Notes: generated from the sequence alone by a model not told the origin. A stretch of 64,000 nt of DNA from Malaya genurostris (GCF_030247185.1 NC_080572.1:179828866-179892865), one strand, 5' to 3'; positions 23,522 through 35,179 are shown, counted from the stretch's first letter. Translations and numbers: made by a program.

Positions 23522-24291
23522 TCGGTATCAGAGTAACTTTTTTTTTTTTAAATAGGAACTGCACGTAGGACTACGTCTTTCTTTACTATGCTCACCTGGG
23601 GGCATTTTCAAAGTTTCACGACACGAAAGTGTAACGAAATTACTCCAGATTTGATTTCTTAATAAACTTTTCCTTAATTGAGTATTTTTTTCTAATTCTT
23701 TCAGGAAACGAATGGATGATTGTTGTAAATACCATGTTTTTTACGAAAACTTTTTTTAAATAGTGATAAAATAAGTCCAAACACGACACATTAAAAACAA
23801 CCGAATCTTTAAATACACCCTGTTGCACGTTTGCTAGAGCCTTTGACAATCTATGAACGGAGACACCTCGGGTGCGCAGGCTGCCATCTACGCCAAGACA
23901 GTTGAACTACACCCAGCATTATTCAACTGGTGTTTCAGTCAATGGCAAATATGAGGTTCCGTTCCTCAAGCATAAACGCAGAAAAAACAACAACCAGCTC
24001 TTCTGTGAGCATATCTGCTGATGGACGTTCGCAGTGTGAGTTTCGCTTCAAACAAGAGCGATTGCGTCATCCAGCTGCTGATCGTTTGGATAAAAAGGAA
24101 ACGAAATGTGAACAATGAAGGAGAACATTATACAAAATCAACCATTCTAATGGCTCTAAATGTTATCTAATGAACTATTGAGATTGCTTTTTTGCAAATC
24201 GAAAGTAAAAATTATCAATTTAGTGCAAATCTTCAATAATTTGATTAGCTTTGAGCACTTTTCGCTGTGCAAAATTTGCACCAAACGAACG
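23522..24291. other. Stretch without a recognisable gene
   Basis: No coding sequence was recognised. A block around 23555-23580 (GTAGGACTACGT) recurs in inverse form near 29598 and may be part of a small repeat. Open frames at 23640-23849 and 23930-24118 have no identifiable domain. Confidence 0.45.
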
Positions 24292-24295
24292 TTAA

Positions 24296-25664
24296 CCCTC
24301 AGGGTACGGACTGGGTTACCGTAACCCGAGCGAAATTTGAAAGAAGCGCCATACGAAGAGAAGTCGGCGAGGGGGTCCGGACCAGGGGGGGGAAAAAACT
24401 TATAGGTACACACTATTAGAGGCCCAAGCGGCAGAGTCAGTCTCCGCTTTGTGTCCGAGCTAGACACATATAAACATTGTGCTCGGGTATGGTACACCCA
24501 GTCCGTATCGAACGTTACAAAATCCAAAATTTTCAAAAAAATTAAGTTTTAATTTTCGTCTGTTTGCCGCTGAGGAATAAAAAGGTAAGTAAGAATACGT
24601 ACTCTTTACTTAATTTTGTAGATTCTAACCTCAAAATAACGCGTTGTACATGGTGTAAGCGAAGTATTGTAGTAGATCTCAATCACTTGAACGTACGTCT
24701 TATATCGAAATCTTTGCTGCTCGTAGTGAATTATAACTCATTAAATTTTGTTTCTTGTAATTTTTTGTTAAAGAACACGCATTAAAAACATGGCAACGCG
24801 TCGAATCACTCGAAGCGTTGCTGCTTTGGAGGAGTTGTACAAGGAAAACGAGGAGGACAGCGCTACAGAGAATGACAGTGACACCGACGACGCCGTAGGT
24901 GCGGAAGAGGAAAGTTCTCACGATTCTGAAACAGACGCAGAATCTGAAGGAGAGCCATTGTCAGGCGAAGAAGAAGCAGCTGCTCCAAGTTCCTTTGACC
25001 GAAAAACGTATAATAAGTGGCTTAGATGTCATAAGGCGATGTGTAAAGAGCACGTAGCGAAACTGTGCTGCGAGTGCGGCAATATTATGTAACATGACTT
25101 GTGTAACTTTTTAATAATAAATATTCGCCTTTAACAATTATGTTTGGTATTTATTTATATGATACTACTCAACAATATCTGAGAAACAATTTTTTTACGT
25201 TCAAAGTAATTAATTTTAACCTTTATCATCATAAATCAACGAAACAACGTTTTTTCGCCAACTCGAAAAAACGCGTATTTTCATTTTTCAAAAAAAATAT
25301 AGTTTTTGGAATAAATCAAAAAACCGTTATGGACATTTGTAAGAACTACTTTTTACCTTTCAAATGCGAGGTATACAATGTTAATATTTTTTTTTTCAAA
25401 AAGTTACAGCATTTTGAAAAAAAAAAACGTTTTTTACAAAAAAAATTCAAGACCCGTTCACATTTTTCATTATAATTTTTTTTCAATCAGTTAAATGATT
25501 AATCTGACAACTCTATTATATTTTTGAGACAATTTCACACAAAATAAAAAAAAAATTATTCAAATTGACAAAGTACAGCTCGATATACACCCAATCAAAG
25601 TCGCCGGGTTAGGCTAACCCTGTCCGTACTGAACGTAACTTTTTTATAATCCGTACCCTGGGGG
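24296..25664 (+). mobile_element. piggyBac-like element, internally deleted
   Basis: The element is bounded by TTAA on both sides (24292-24295 and 25665-25668). The ends are CCCTCAGGGTACGGA on the left and, reverse-complemented, CCCCCAGGGTACGGA on the right. Inward lie further inverted motifs: CAGTCCGTATCGAACGTTA near 24500 and CTGTCCGTACTGAACGTAA near 25620. Complete piggyBac elements are usually about 2.4-3 kb; the missing part corresponds to the catalytic core of the transposase. Confidence 0.9.
24790..25092 (+). CDS. piggyBac-like transposase remnant: acidic N-terminus joined to Cys-rich C-terminus
   Basis: An uninterrupted frame of 100 codons starts at the ATG at 24790. Residues 1-75 are a basic start (MATRRITRSV) and a very acidic, serine-rich stretch, as at the N-terminus of piggyBac-type transposases. 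Residues 76-100 carry RCHKAMCKEHVAKLCCECG, the end of the cysteine-rich C-terminal domain that binds the element's ends. The whole DDD catalytic region is absent. It would lack transposition activity but could bind element ends if expressed. A GTAAGT donor at about 24584 and an acceptor at about 24623 suggest an intron in the 5' leader. Confidence 0.78.
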   Translation: MATRRITRSVAALEELYKENEEDSATENDSDTDDAVGAEEESSHDSETDAESEGEPLSGEEEAAAPSSFDRKTYNKWLRCHKAMCKEHVAKLCCECGNIM

Positions 25665-25993
25665 TTAACTATCATTTTGCTGCATCGAATTCGAGAAAAA
25701 TGTCCCTTCTGAATGCCAGAAATGAAACCCGGATAGCATTTTGATAACTTCTTTCACTGAAATATTGAGATAAATGAAATATTGAAGCATATGTACGATT
25801 ACGTCATCATTCAGCTACTGGTCGGTTGCATTCGAGAAAAATTCACCGAAATGTGAGTGACGCAGAAAAAAATAATTTTTCGGCCATTCTAAGAGTTTCC
25901 CGAAGGACTATAGGAATTATTCTTCTTTGAAATATGCAAATCGGAAGTAAAAATAATCCGTTTAAAACAAAAACTAATGAAATAATCAGTATA
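25665..25993. other. Spacer between the piggyBac-like and D37D elements
   Basis: Nothing recognisable is present apart from the TTAA duplication at its start. Confidence 0.5.
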
Positions 25994-26572
25994 CAGGGTC
26001 CGGCACTCGAAGTGTAACCAATTAAAAAGGACACAAATTCAGTTTGGAAAATTACTTTTACTTAATTCAAAGTACAAAATAGTAAAAATAATACAAAATT
26101 CAGAATCAATTCACTTTTGCTCGATATGACCACCTTTTGCCTTGACTATGGCCTTGAGACGGTCAAAAAACGAATCGCAAGCTGCCCGAATGTGACTTGC
26201 AAGTGTATTTTGGCCCACTCGTGGACAATAACTTTTTTCAGCGCCTCGAGACTGGTGTATCTTTTAGTTCGGACTTTGCTCTCCAAAATGGCCCAAAGAG
26301 AATAATCCATTGGATTCGCATCTGGTGAATTTGAGAGCCATTGTATGGACGTGATGAAGTTCGGAACGTTGTTTTTCAGCCATTCTTGGTTCACTCGAGC
26401 TTTGTGAGACGGTGCCGAGTCCTGCTGAAACGTCCATGGTCTGCCACCGAAATGTTTGTCTGCCCACGGCTTCAAAGCAACCTCCAGAATACTTTCCCGA
26501 TAATATGTCGCATTTACCTTGACGCCAGGCTCGAAGGTCTGAAGTTGGTTACACTTCGAGTGCCGGACCCTG
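25994..26572 (-). mobile_element. D37D (maT-type) Tc1/mariner element, internally deleted
   Basis: Perfect inverted repeats of about 27 bp begin CAGGGTCCGGCACTCGAAG, with TA at 25992-25993 and 26573-26574. Only 579 bp remain of an element that is normally about 1.3 kb. The perfect ends suggest fairly recent mobilisation. Confidence 0.95.
26111..26535 (-). pseudogene. maT-type transposase, C-terminal half
   Basis: The readable segment runs from FEPGVKVNATYYRESIL through FQQDSAPSHKA to SPDANPMDYSLW, where the two Asp residues are 37 residues apart, the D37D signature. It continues to EALKKVIVHEWAKI. A one-base frameshift near 26185 separates this from the natural C-terminus (FFDRLKAIVKAKGGHIEQK, stop at 26111). 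The first catalytic Asp and the DNA-binding domain are deleted. Confidence 0.92.
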
Positions 26573-26574
26573 TA

Positions 26575-27081
26575 GTGAACGAATGCAAATAAAACCAACA
26601 TTCAGTTGCTTCGAGTTTAAGAAAAATTCACCGAGCAGTGTTTAATATGGGAGAAAATGCCAAAATATGGCACCCTTAGGGACTTGAACTAACATTATGA
26701 CAGTTTAATATCGGAAATCATTCACGAAGTAACTTTCCAAATACTCTAGTTTTGAAAACCTAATATGGGCGGAACTCAAAGCAGTTATTTTGAAGATATA
26801 AAAGAAATGTAGCCAATCGTTTAGTTTTGTCTTTGTAAAAGATTGGTGAAAGCTTGAACATGTCTCAATACATACAGGCAAAATACGACGCTGCAAAGGC
26901 CAAGAGGAAGCGCGATAACGCAAGTTCGCACATTTCGTCGAGGCCCGCCATGTCAATTGCGGAGCGCGTTAAGTGTCACAGAGAGAATAAAATACAAACG
27001 CAATCTTTTAAAACCGAATTGTCCTTTTCAATACTACAAATCATAAATGGTCAAACGGTATCAAATCAATTGCTACCTATA
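26575..27081. other. Stretch with one small unidentified open frame
   Basis: An 89-codon frame at 26854-27123 reads MNMSQYIQAKYDAAKAKRKR and later MSIAERVKCHRENK, a basic pattern often seen near transposon-encoded DNA-binding proteins. It runs into the neighbouring element's end and no homology can be claimed. Confidence 0.35.
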
Positions 27082-27337
27082 GGGGAAGATGTTCGGTTGC
27101 CGGTACCCCACCGCAACTTTTGACAGAAAGCAGATAGCGCCATTTCGACAATTGTCATGTGTGTGTGTAATAGCAGTACGTTCTTTTTGTGTCGAACATC
27201 AAAGCAAACGCTTGGACTTTCTGCTGCACTTAAAATAAATTTTAATTGCGTGAAAATCAACGCAAAAGTTTTTTATGACTTTTTTTTTGGTATCATAAAT
27301 TAAAAACCATCAATCGAAATGATGAGTGGATTGAATA

Positions 27338-28641
27338 AAGCTTGCTTCAAATAGAATTGGAACAAAGACAATTGCCTGTATTTCAGTTATTTATTATTGT
27401 ATTCAAGATCTTTTTTTTATACAAATGTAGCGTTTTCTTCATACTTTTAAGAAAAAATACGGATAAAATTATTCGTCACGGTTTTGAAGGAATTCTCGAA
27501 TTTTTCCTGTAACACGGCTCAGTAGGCGGCGCACACCTTCTTCGTCCATCGTTTTAGCTATATTATTCCACCAGGTCGTCATCTGATTGATGTCTTTGAC
27601 AACGTTTCCCTTTGCCTTGAGTCTCCTCTTCATGATTGCCCAGTATTTCTCAATAGGGCGGAACTGGGGGCAGTTGAGTGGGTTAAGGTTTTTCGGAACA
27701 AACTGGACCACTTTTTCTGCATACCATTCTTAATCGGCTTTGCTGTAATGACAGCTTGTCAAATCTGGCCAAAACATTACAGGATGGTCGTGGGATCGAA
27801 TGAACGGCAAAATTCGTTTTTGGAGACACTCTTTTTGGTATAGTTCCGATGTCATTGTCTTATTTGTAACGAAAACTTTCGTTTTTTTGCCGCAGCTGCA
27901 AATGCCCGGCCAAATCATAAATTTTCTTGCAAATTTGTCGGCAAAAACAAATTTAAATTTGGCTGGAACATCCCCCCGAGCCGTTGCCAAGTAAAATTTT
28001 TGACCTGGGATTTGACCGAAGTCAGCCTTGACACAGGTTTCATCGTCCATCAGAAGACACCCGTTGAACTTGGTCAGCACCTGGTCATATAGTTTCCGAG
28101 CACGAATTTTGACCACACTATTCTGTTTTATGGTCCGATTTGGCTGTTTGCTAGCTCGATACGACTTGATTCCTTCCCGGAGTCGAGTTCTCCTCACGGT
28201 ATTATGGGCAGCACCGAATTTTCTGGCCAAATCACGGTCCGACAGATTAGGATTCCTCTTAATCGTCTTCAAAATCTTACTACGCAATTTCCGGTCGTCA
28301 GTTCGACTCCGACGATCAGCTTGAGGCTTCCGAATCGTCGTCAATGTTTTCTTATACCGTTTGATAACGCGTCATACGGTATTTCTGGGCAATTTCAGCT
28401 GTTTAGCTAGCCTAGGTGCAGACCACAATGGATTTTCCAAATAACTGTGCACAATTTTTTTTCCTTCTTTCGGCTTCCATGTTGATTGTTTACAAAGTAC
28501 AGTCGATTTTCGGAATGTCAAAAATCATACGTGAAGCTGACAAAATTCCCGACACGTGGGCGCCAAGAGCTTCCAAATCCGTCCACCAGGAGCGCCACAA
28601 TATGAGTAAAAGTTTGTTCCAATTCTAAATGAAGCAAGCTT
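27338..28641 (-). mobile_element. DD37E (ITm) element, nearly full length, nested
   Basis: The ends AAGCTTGCTTCAAATAGAAT and, reverse-complemented, AAGCTTGCTTCATTTAGAAT are flanked by TA (27336-27337 and 28642-28643). The length of 1304 bp and an internal minus-strand transposase of 337 codons fit the DD37E group first described from mosquitoes. Confidence 0.92.
27469..28480 (-). pseudogene. DD37E transposase with one frameshift and two stops
   Basis: Starting at the ATG at 28480 (MEAERRKK), one extra A in the A-run at about 28455-28462 shifts the frame. A TGA near 28370 interrupts the second helix-turn-helix, probably CGA to TGA. The frame then runs through RRTRLREGIKSY, the first catalytic block LLMDDETCVKAD, and MFWPDLTSCHYSK. 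A TAA at 27732-27730 precedes EWYAEK, and RPIEKYW carries the final Glu, 37 residues after the second Asp. It ends at 27469. Three point lesions make this a recently inactivated copy compared with the mariners in the window. Confidence 0.93.
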
Positions 28642-28802
28642 TATTTATGAGGTGAAACCGATCTATTTCGTGATTTATTACTAGATGCTATCAAAATTTT
28701 CGCAACCAAAGTTATTTTCGTCATTTTCAAAATGTCTACCGATTTCGGTTACCGGCATCCCATTTTTTTTTCGATAGATCGCGAAAACTTGTCAGTGATG
28801 TG

Positions 28803-28992
28803 CAGAGATACCAAATCTGCAAATTGGTCTGTAAATTATCAAGTGTCTTAGTTAACATGTAAATCTTTTTTCGTTCAAAGACTTTTGAAACTTCGATTGT
28901 TTGCAGACATTCGTCAAAAATAGCAGACTTTTTAAAATTGTCGCGATCTTTTCTTTTTCTAGCTAAACTTATTATATTACCTGGCATCTCTG
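28803..28992. mobile_element. hAT-type MITE, CAGAGATGCCAGG family, nested
   Basis: The ends are CAGAGATACCA and CCTGGCATCTCTG. The flanking octamers GTGATGTG (28795-28802) and GTGATATG (28993-29000) agree at seven of eight positions, which supports the 8-bp duplication of hAT elements. It sits inside the element at 27082-29584. Confidence 0.87.
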
Positions 28993-29586
28993 GTGATATG
29001 CAACACATGGACAACTTGACAGCTTCAACACATCTGTCATTTAAGTAAAAACTTTGGTTTTCTGATTCTGTTAGCCATGGCGACTTCAAACAAATCGTCC
29101 AAGTCAAGGAAAATGAACTTTAATGCACTTTTTAATGCCATTAAACGATGCTTAGTGAATAAGAAGCCAAAAAATTTGACTGCAGCAACCTATTTAATCC
29201 CGCGAAGCCGGTGGAAGACCGGCCAAATCAACACTAAAGGTGCCACCATCCAAAGCATCGGCCAATGAAGACTTTTGTTCAAAACGCCTTCGAAAAGAAT
29301 AAATTCCGCTTTTTCTTTGAATAATTGCAGTCTTTACTTATATTTTTAGCGAAATTTCTTGGGGTGCCGGTAACCGCACACCTTTTTTGAAATGGCCAAA
29401 ATTGATCACTTTACTAAATTGATAATTAAGTTTTTTTCAATCGATTGAATCATCTTAGTTTCTTATTCAGTTGTTAGCCTTAGACTTTAGCCTTCCATTG
29501 ATGTATATATGTCCGCATAATGTGCACTTAGTCAGAAGTTATAAGCTTAAATAAAAAGGGTGCCGGTAACCGAACACTCTCCCCTA

Positions 29587-30026
29587 CACATCTCGAATGT
29601 AGTCCTACGTCAATCTCGCTGTTATGTCTCTGGGATTACCTACTCAAAGTTTTTTTCACATTTCTTATACAAATACACAAAACACTACTATCAAGCAGTG
29701 TTGGAGATTGCCAAAAATTCGACAGAAGCTGCTCGATATTTATCAATATTGTATACAACATTTTCAATCCGGTAGAAGATGCTACAAGAACTCGAGTCTC
29801 TCAATTCATGAACCGTGAGAGAATTTTTCTACATTTCTTCGCTCCACTTCATACTCTGAGTATTTCACGCCCTTAAAAAAAACTACAGATTGATAATGAT
29901 CGTTGCTGTGTGGAATTTCCCAAGAGAGAATCGCAAGTTGACAATTATCGCAGAAAATCGAATCGATGATTCAACTTGATGATTCTCATACTAGGTTGCA
30001 ATATTTCAAAACCCTTGTGTGGAGCA
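29587..30026. other. Stretch without a recognisable gene
   Basis: No coding or transposon ends were identified. It begins with a CGAATGTAGTCCTACGTCAA block that resembles the inverse of a block near 23560. Confidence 0.4.
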
Positions 30027-30382
30027 TTCACAGACATTTTCATAGACACAACTTATACAAAGGTTATATGCACATAGTTAGAAAAAGCGGCAACAGTAAA
30101 ATGATTCTATCGCAATTATCAACTGCCTGTATAGAATCGGATCGCGAGACGAGAATAAGCGACCGTTTGTTGATTCAGAGAGAATCTCCACAGCAGCGTG
30201 CTAATCTTTGATTCTCATAAATATCATCGAGAGAAATTCGCTATCGCACTGGCGTCTATTCTATGTTAAATGAGCCATGTCGAGTTTTTGTTGTTGAGAT
30301 GATATCCGTCTTTGATCCCACTGATTCAATCGTGTGAAGAGTTGCTAGTGAGCGTTCTTTGATACGATAAAAGCCATACTTG
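30027..30382 (+). repeat. Direct repeat of about 355 bp, copy 1 (with 37610-37969)
   Basis: This aligns almost base for base with 37610-37969, starting TTCACAGACATTTTCATAGA and ending near ACGATAAAAGCCAT, with scattered substitutions (over 90% identical by eye). No coding or terminal inverted repeats were found. It may be part of a larger retroelement or satellite-like family. Confidence 0.85.
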
Positions 30383-30942
30383 CTATCATGAATAGCAAAA
30401 TTATCTATACCCAAGCCGTTACACTTACTCGTAAGACGTATCTGTTTTATACGTCGAATTTTTAAGGGATGAGATGAAAACTGCGAATCTTTGATTATTG
30501 CAAGGAATCTTATAGATGGATTGTATAAAAACAAGTTTACAAAACCTGGGTGAATTAAAAATCAATTTAAACCACATGGAAGAGTTTAGATACTCTTACG
30601 AATTGGGATGCTTAACCGAAATACTTATGATGAAATAATTACCTATTTGAAGGATTTTTAAATAATTTTTGCTTTTAGTTATCTCACCTTTTGACGTCAC
30701 TCAAGCAGAGTTAGGTTTATTTATGGTATGAACAAAATGTTAAAATGTCACAACGAAAAAATGTAGAACCTGCCTACTCTATTTCTCGTATCAATTGTTA
30801 CAGAGTTGCAAATTGTCAGTCTATCAAATGACCTTAACAGACTGACTAAAATCATTGTCAACTATAATCGGTACGATCAAAGTGTCTGTCAAACACAACA
30901 ACAGATACTCGATAGTTTTATGACCAAGTAGAAGTATACTCA
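30383..30942. other. Stretch without a recognisable gene
   Basis: Nothing recognised; A+T-rich sequence with short open frames only. Confidence 0.5.
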
Positions 30943-31493
30943 TACCGTTTTCGTTTTTGAACCTAGACGCGGGCTACTCTGACTCCGAGTAAAACGAACA
31001 CGTGGTACGCGCCCTAAACAACAACTCATGAAAAAAAAGAAAAAATAAACAAACTCGGCTGGATGCGTGGTACGACCCGAGAAAATTTTCAGAGCGAAAC
31101 TACGCGATTGGAGTCCGATCTAGAGCGATCTCAGGTTGCTAATGTCGTTTTCGTTTTTAAATTGCACTACACTGGTGTAGCGAAAGCTGCACTGAAACCG
31201 TTCGTTTTTACCAATTGCACTACACCAGTGCTACACTTTTTCTGCACTGATACCACTGGTGTAGCACTCATCAAAAGTTTGGTGTAGCTCTGTGCAATGG
31301 AATCGTTTATTGTAGTCAATGGTTACTGTTTATGTTTTCGTCATTTTTGTTCGTTTATTCATACCTCAGTGTAGCACTGCACCGGTGTAGTGCAAATTAA
31401 AAACGAAAACGCCATAAAACAAACATATCAAACGTTGTTTGGGCGACTCTGGGTCAGCTTTCGGGCTGCTCTGATCAATAAACGAAAACGGTA
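30943..31493. mobile_element. Harbinger-like MITE with TCA duplication, host of a second MITE
   Basis: The ends are TACCGTTTTCGTTT and, reverse-complemented, TACCGTTTTCGTTT, flanked by TCA on both sides (30940-30942 and 31494-31496). A related MITE is inserted at 31143-31414. Without it the element is about 276 bp. The 3-bp duplication and the shared T..CGTTTTCG terminus suggest PIF/Harbinger ancestry. Confidence 0.82.
31143..31414. mobile_element. Harbinger-like MITE with TAA duplication, nested
   Basis: The ends are TGTCGTTTTCGTTTTTAA and, reverse-complemented, TGGCGTTTTCGTTTTTAA, with TAA at 31140-31142 and 31415-31417. Internally it repeats TGCACTACACTGGTGTAG in both orientations. Confidence 0.88.
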
Positions 31494-31496
31494 TCA

Positions 31497-34400
31497 GTCA
31501 AAGACAGACGACTTTTTTGTTTTCTTTCTCATTCTCCTATTGCCTGTTGAAGTAAAAAATTCCATGAGAGTACTAACACAAACATAAATTGATAAAGTTC
31601 ATTGTTCTTTGCAAAAAGTCATCAGACTTTGGAGTTTATTGGTGTAAATGAATTTAATTCAATGTTTATGCTGCTTGATTAATATTTAGTCACATCGTAA
31701 TCAAGCATCGTAATCAAGTGACAGAAAAAATGAAGATAATATCAATCGCATCGGCAATCAATGAACGTCCTGGTGAGTGTAATATCAAGAGAATTTAAGT
31801 TTTGACAGATCGGCTCTCAGACACTCAATATATGATGATTGGTAGAGCCTGGTTGGCAGCACTCCAGTGACATAAGCTTTCCCATCTTCGTCGTGCAAAG
31901 TTGCTAGCTGATAGTGACACATTCAGCAACTCTGGTTACAGCATTTGTCGAAAAATCACTTTTTATACAGTATAAAAACAAAATAACTTGCAAAAATCCT
32001 TCATATTTAATTAAGTACGAGCTCTTATAGTTTCGGATAAAAAATCTATTCGCAATCTTACTGACTCTACACATGTTACATGAGGAAAAAAAAATCGAGT
32101 TTTTCAAAACAGAAAAATTTAATTAACCAACGTTTATTTGATCTTTTCAACAATGCACATCGTACTAAATATTTTGACAGAAAAAAGCCTTTTTTATTGT
32201 GCCTAAAAAGCATTTAAGATTATTTTCGACGTACACCCAAACACTATCCTAATATGATAGCGTCGCTCATTTCATCGCCGTCAACGATTACAGCGCAATC
32301 CTTTCAGTTGATTACATACAAATAAATCAGTACCGAAGGATGCACCGCAAATCCCAGTGCGGTGAACTGGGATTCAGAAGTGATTACGCCGAGATTTAAA
32401 AGGATAATTTACGGCACAAAAATTCATAACATCCACAAAAAAGCCATCCCCGGAGCGTTCGTTTCTGTACCAATAAATCACACCCAATTACAGTGTTTCT
32501 GGTCCACAATTCGTTCCGCTTGGTGTGGTTAAATGTTTTCCACTAAATTCGGCAAAACGATGCAGTCAGGCGGGGCTAGCGAACGCAACAGTACAGAACA
32601 CATACGGATATGGATTTCAGGAAAATTAAAAACCCTGAGGACGGCCGTCGTTGTCATCGTCGTCGCCACCGCTGCCGCCGCCACTGGGGAAGGAAGTCGT
32701 ATGCGTCCTGTTGAATAAATATTTATTGAAGCGCGCCTTTCTGGCTGGCCAGCTAAACAAATCAACCCCGGCCCAGTCTGTCGGATGTTTGGCATCACCG
32801 AAGGGAGGGTTGCAACGTTGCAGCGGCCTGGGAATTAACTTGCTCCTTTTTTTTCTTGTCTGTGTGCCTTTCTCAGCTTAGCAATTGCAGTGCGCCTAAA
32901 TGATTGGGAGGGTAAATGGAAGCCTTTCTATTGACAATTGGTAAGCTGTCGTACGTTAATGTTCTCGATTTGCCACATCGATTAATACAGAAACTCGCAC
33001 GTGGTTGCCGCTATTGTTGTGCATCGTTTTTGTCGAAATTGGCCATTAAATTTGTACGGACTGTTTCGAGTGTGGGGTAATGAATGCTGCCAAAAGATTT
33101 GCTCGTAATCGGATTAATGTTGCAACAGTGAAGAGCTTCGCAATTAAACATGTCCCAAGCGAGAATCGAATTGTGACATGTTTTTTTCTAAGCGATGAAT
33201 CATTTTTACGCTTTGAATTAAGTTTAGATCTCGTTCAGAATTAAATTATGATCGTTTGATTCTATTAAGAAATGTTTTAAGACGATATGTGCGCCAAATA
33301 AAAAGAGACAGAAACAACTTATGAGCATTTACAGTATTACAGGCAGGGAAAGACGATCCTCGATTTGGCGCTGCACACTGAGAGCGACAGTTGTATCTGT
33401 GTAAAAATAAAGTTCATTCTATTCTACAAAAAATATTCCCAAATAATCAAAATGAATATGAGTTTTCTTGAAGTCAACAACATCAGTACCGAACCACCAC
33501 GGGAATTATGCAGAAAAAATTGAACCTTTTCCGGACGGATGCTCTACGGTTCGAGGGTAAAAATATTATTTCACCAAACAACAGTCTTCATTCAAGGAAA
33601 ATATATCTCTTTACCGTTTCCTCAGCTTGGTACGGCACACGAGACAAATATTAGTCTCGCTGTCTCGTTTGCTTTTCCATTTCGCAGTCGTTTGTGTGAT
33701 TCTGGATGGATGGGATCGGTTCATTCGCCACACATCCTTCCGGCACAGTCGTGAAGCACGTGTGTTTATTGTTACAATCCGATGAACTTCCAAGTAAACA
33801 CGTCCCGCAATTCACCTACGGACTTGTGGACATAACGGAGTTTGTCAGCTGCAGCAGGACATTTAGCCGTCTCACACTCATTGTTTAATTGACTGTCAAG
33901 TCCGGGAGTTTCGTTTCGAGCCCGGAACCAGCACGTGTCTGCTCCTCACGGGTCCATTTGAACGGCTCATTATAGCATATGCTTATTGGATGAGAATACT
34001 ACGGTGAACCGAATTTAATTAGTCATACTTGGCTGAAAAAAAATTCGCAGACGTTTCAATACATTTATTTGACACCGCAGATTGTTTTAGTTCACAAAGG
34101 CAGAAATCCCATAGCCGAATTTGTTTAAGTCCACTGATAAGATAAGCATTTTATTGTAAGGTAACCGTGCCTTTCACAGAAGTTCCGCTCATCTACTAAA
34201 ATCATTAGCTAGAATCTTAAGATAAGACGAAAATTGATGCAACTGTTCCAGACTGTTGCATCGCCACAAAAGAGCAGTTTTTTTATATGAACGTTATTGA
34301 GATAACGTTTCCTAGAATCGATAGTACGTTTTTCGTTTACAATCGTACCAGTTCACGGAATAAGAGCTGCAAAATTACATTCCATTTAATTGATCACTCT

Positions 34401-34968
34401 GCTGCAGTAAATTTCACACACTACCAGGGCCGCCAAGAGATAAGTTTAGTGAGCGAAACAAAAGGTTTCACTCTATCTTGGAAGATTGAATGAATAAATA
34501 AAAAAGTTTCCAAGATATGATTTGATTATGAGCATAAGAAACACATCCAAATCGTCAAATTTCAGGGCTCCCTGAAAAAGTTCGGGCCCAGGGGGATTCC
34601 CCCCTTCTCTCCGCCCTCTCGGTGGCCCTGCACACTACACACACAACGTTCGCTGACATACCGAGTGGGAGATAATCAGATAATCATTCGTTTCTATCCC
34701 AATCGAAGCTAAGTTCAACCATCGTCAGTTGATTCCTCGAAATAAAAAAAATATTTCTCTTAAATGAATGGGAGAGCGCCTCTAAAATGAGGTTCATGTA
34801 AACATTTGAATTGGCTCAAGATAATAGATGAAAGGTAAATCAGGCATAGTAACTAAAATATCAATTCGGTATATAATTTTCATTACGACCTAAGCACAAA
34901 TGACAGATTCTCTTAGTTTACTTTTGATTTTTACGGTACTTTTAGCAATCCTTCTGATTATTTACTAA
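31497..34968. other. Long stretch without a recognisable gene
   Basis: Contains the repeat at 31778-31880. From about 32240 to 34000 it is richer in G+C and free of recognised transposon ends, with a CGTCGT/CCGCCG run near 32640-32690. Open frames there (for example 32529-32798 and 33539-33754) show no domain. It could be intron, UTR or regulatory DNA. Confidence 0.45.
31778..31880 (+). repeat. Dispersed repeat, copy 2 (with 128-230)
   Basis: Shares CTCTCAGACACTCAATA, GTAGA(A/G)CCTGGTTG and CCAGTGACATAA in the same order with 128-230. Confidence 0.6.
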
Positions 34969-35179
34969 TGTCGTTTTCGCTTGAGAAAACTGAAACTGAC
35001 CCAGGCAGTTTCATCAAACAAACAATTTTCACGAAACTGTGTTGGTTTCGCATTTAGCAACGGGGGCTTGAGCAACAGTTCAACAACGTTAAACTAGGTT
35101 CGAAACTAGCTTTAAACAAATGGTTTGACAGCAGTTAGGATCAAAACTGGGTTAGGTTCGGCATCAAGCGAAAACGACA
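34969..35179. mobile_element. Harbinger-like MITE with TAA duplication
   Basis: The ends are TGTCGTTTTCGCTTGA and its exact complement, flanked by TAA (34966-34968 and 35180-35182). At 211 bp with no coding, it is a third member of the group at 30943 and 31143. Confidence 0.9.

Larger units (their letters stand above)
27082..29584. mobile_element. GGGG-ended element with TA duplication, hosting two nested insertions
   Basis: The left end GGGGAAGATGTTCGGTTGCC and the right end, reverse-complemented GGGGAGAGTGTTCGGTTACC, are inverted repeats flanked by TA (27080-27081 and 29585-29586). Subterminal copies of the GGTTACCGGCA motif occur near 28748 and 29365. Removing the nested DD37E element (27338-28641) and MITE (28803-28992) leaves about 1 kb. 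A 63-codon frame at 29077-29268 (MATSNKSSKSRKMNFNALF) lies inside and may be a remnant of its own gene. The class is unassigned. Confidence 0.82.

Noticed and set aside
29077..29268. 63-codon frame considered as an independent gene
   Set aside because: It lies wholly inside a transposon-like element and has no recognised domain, so it is noted only as a possible remnant.
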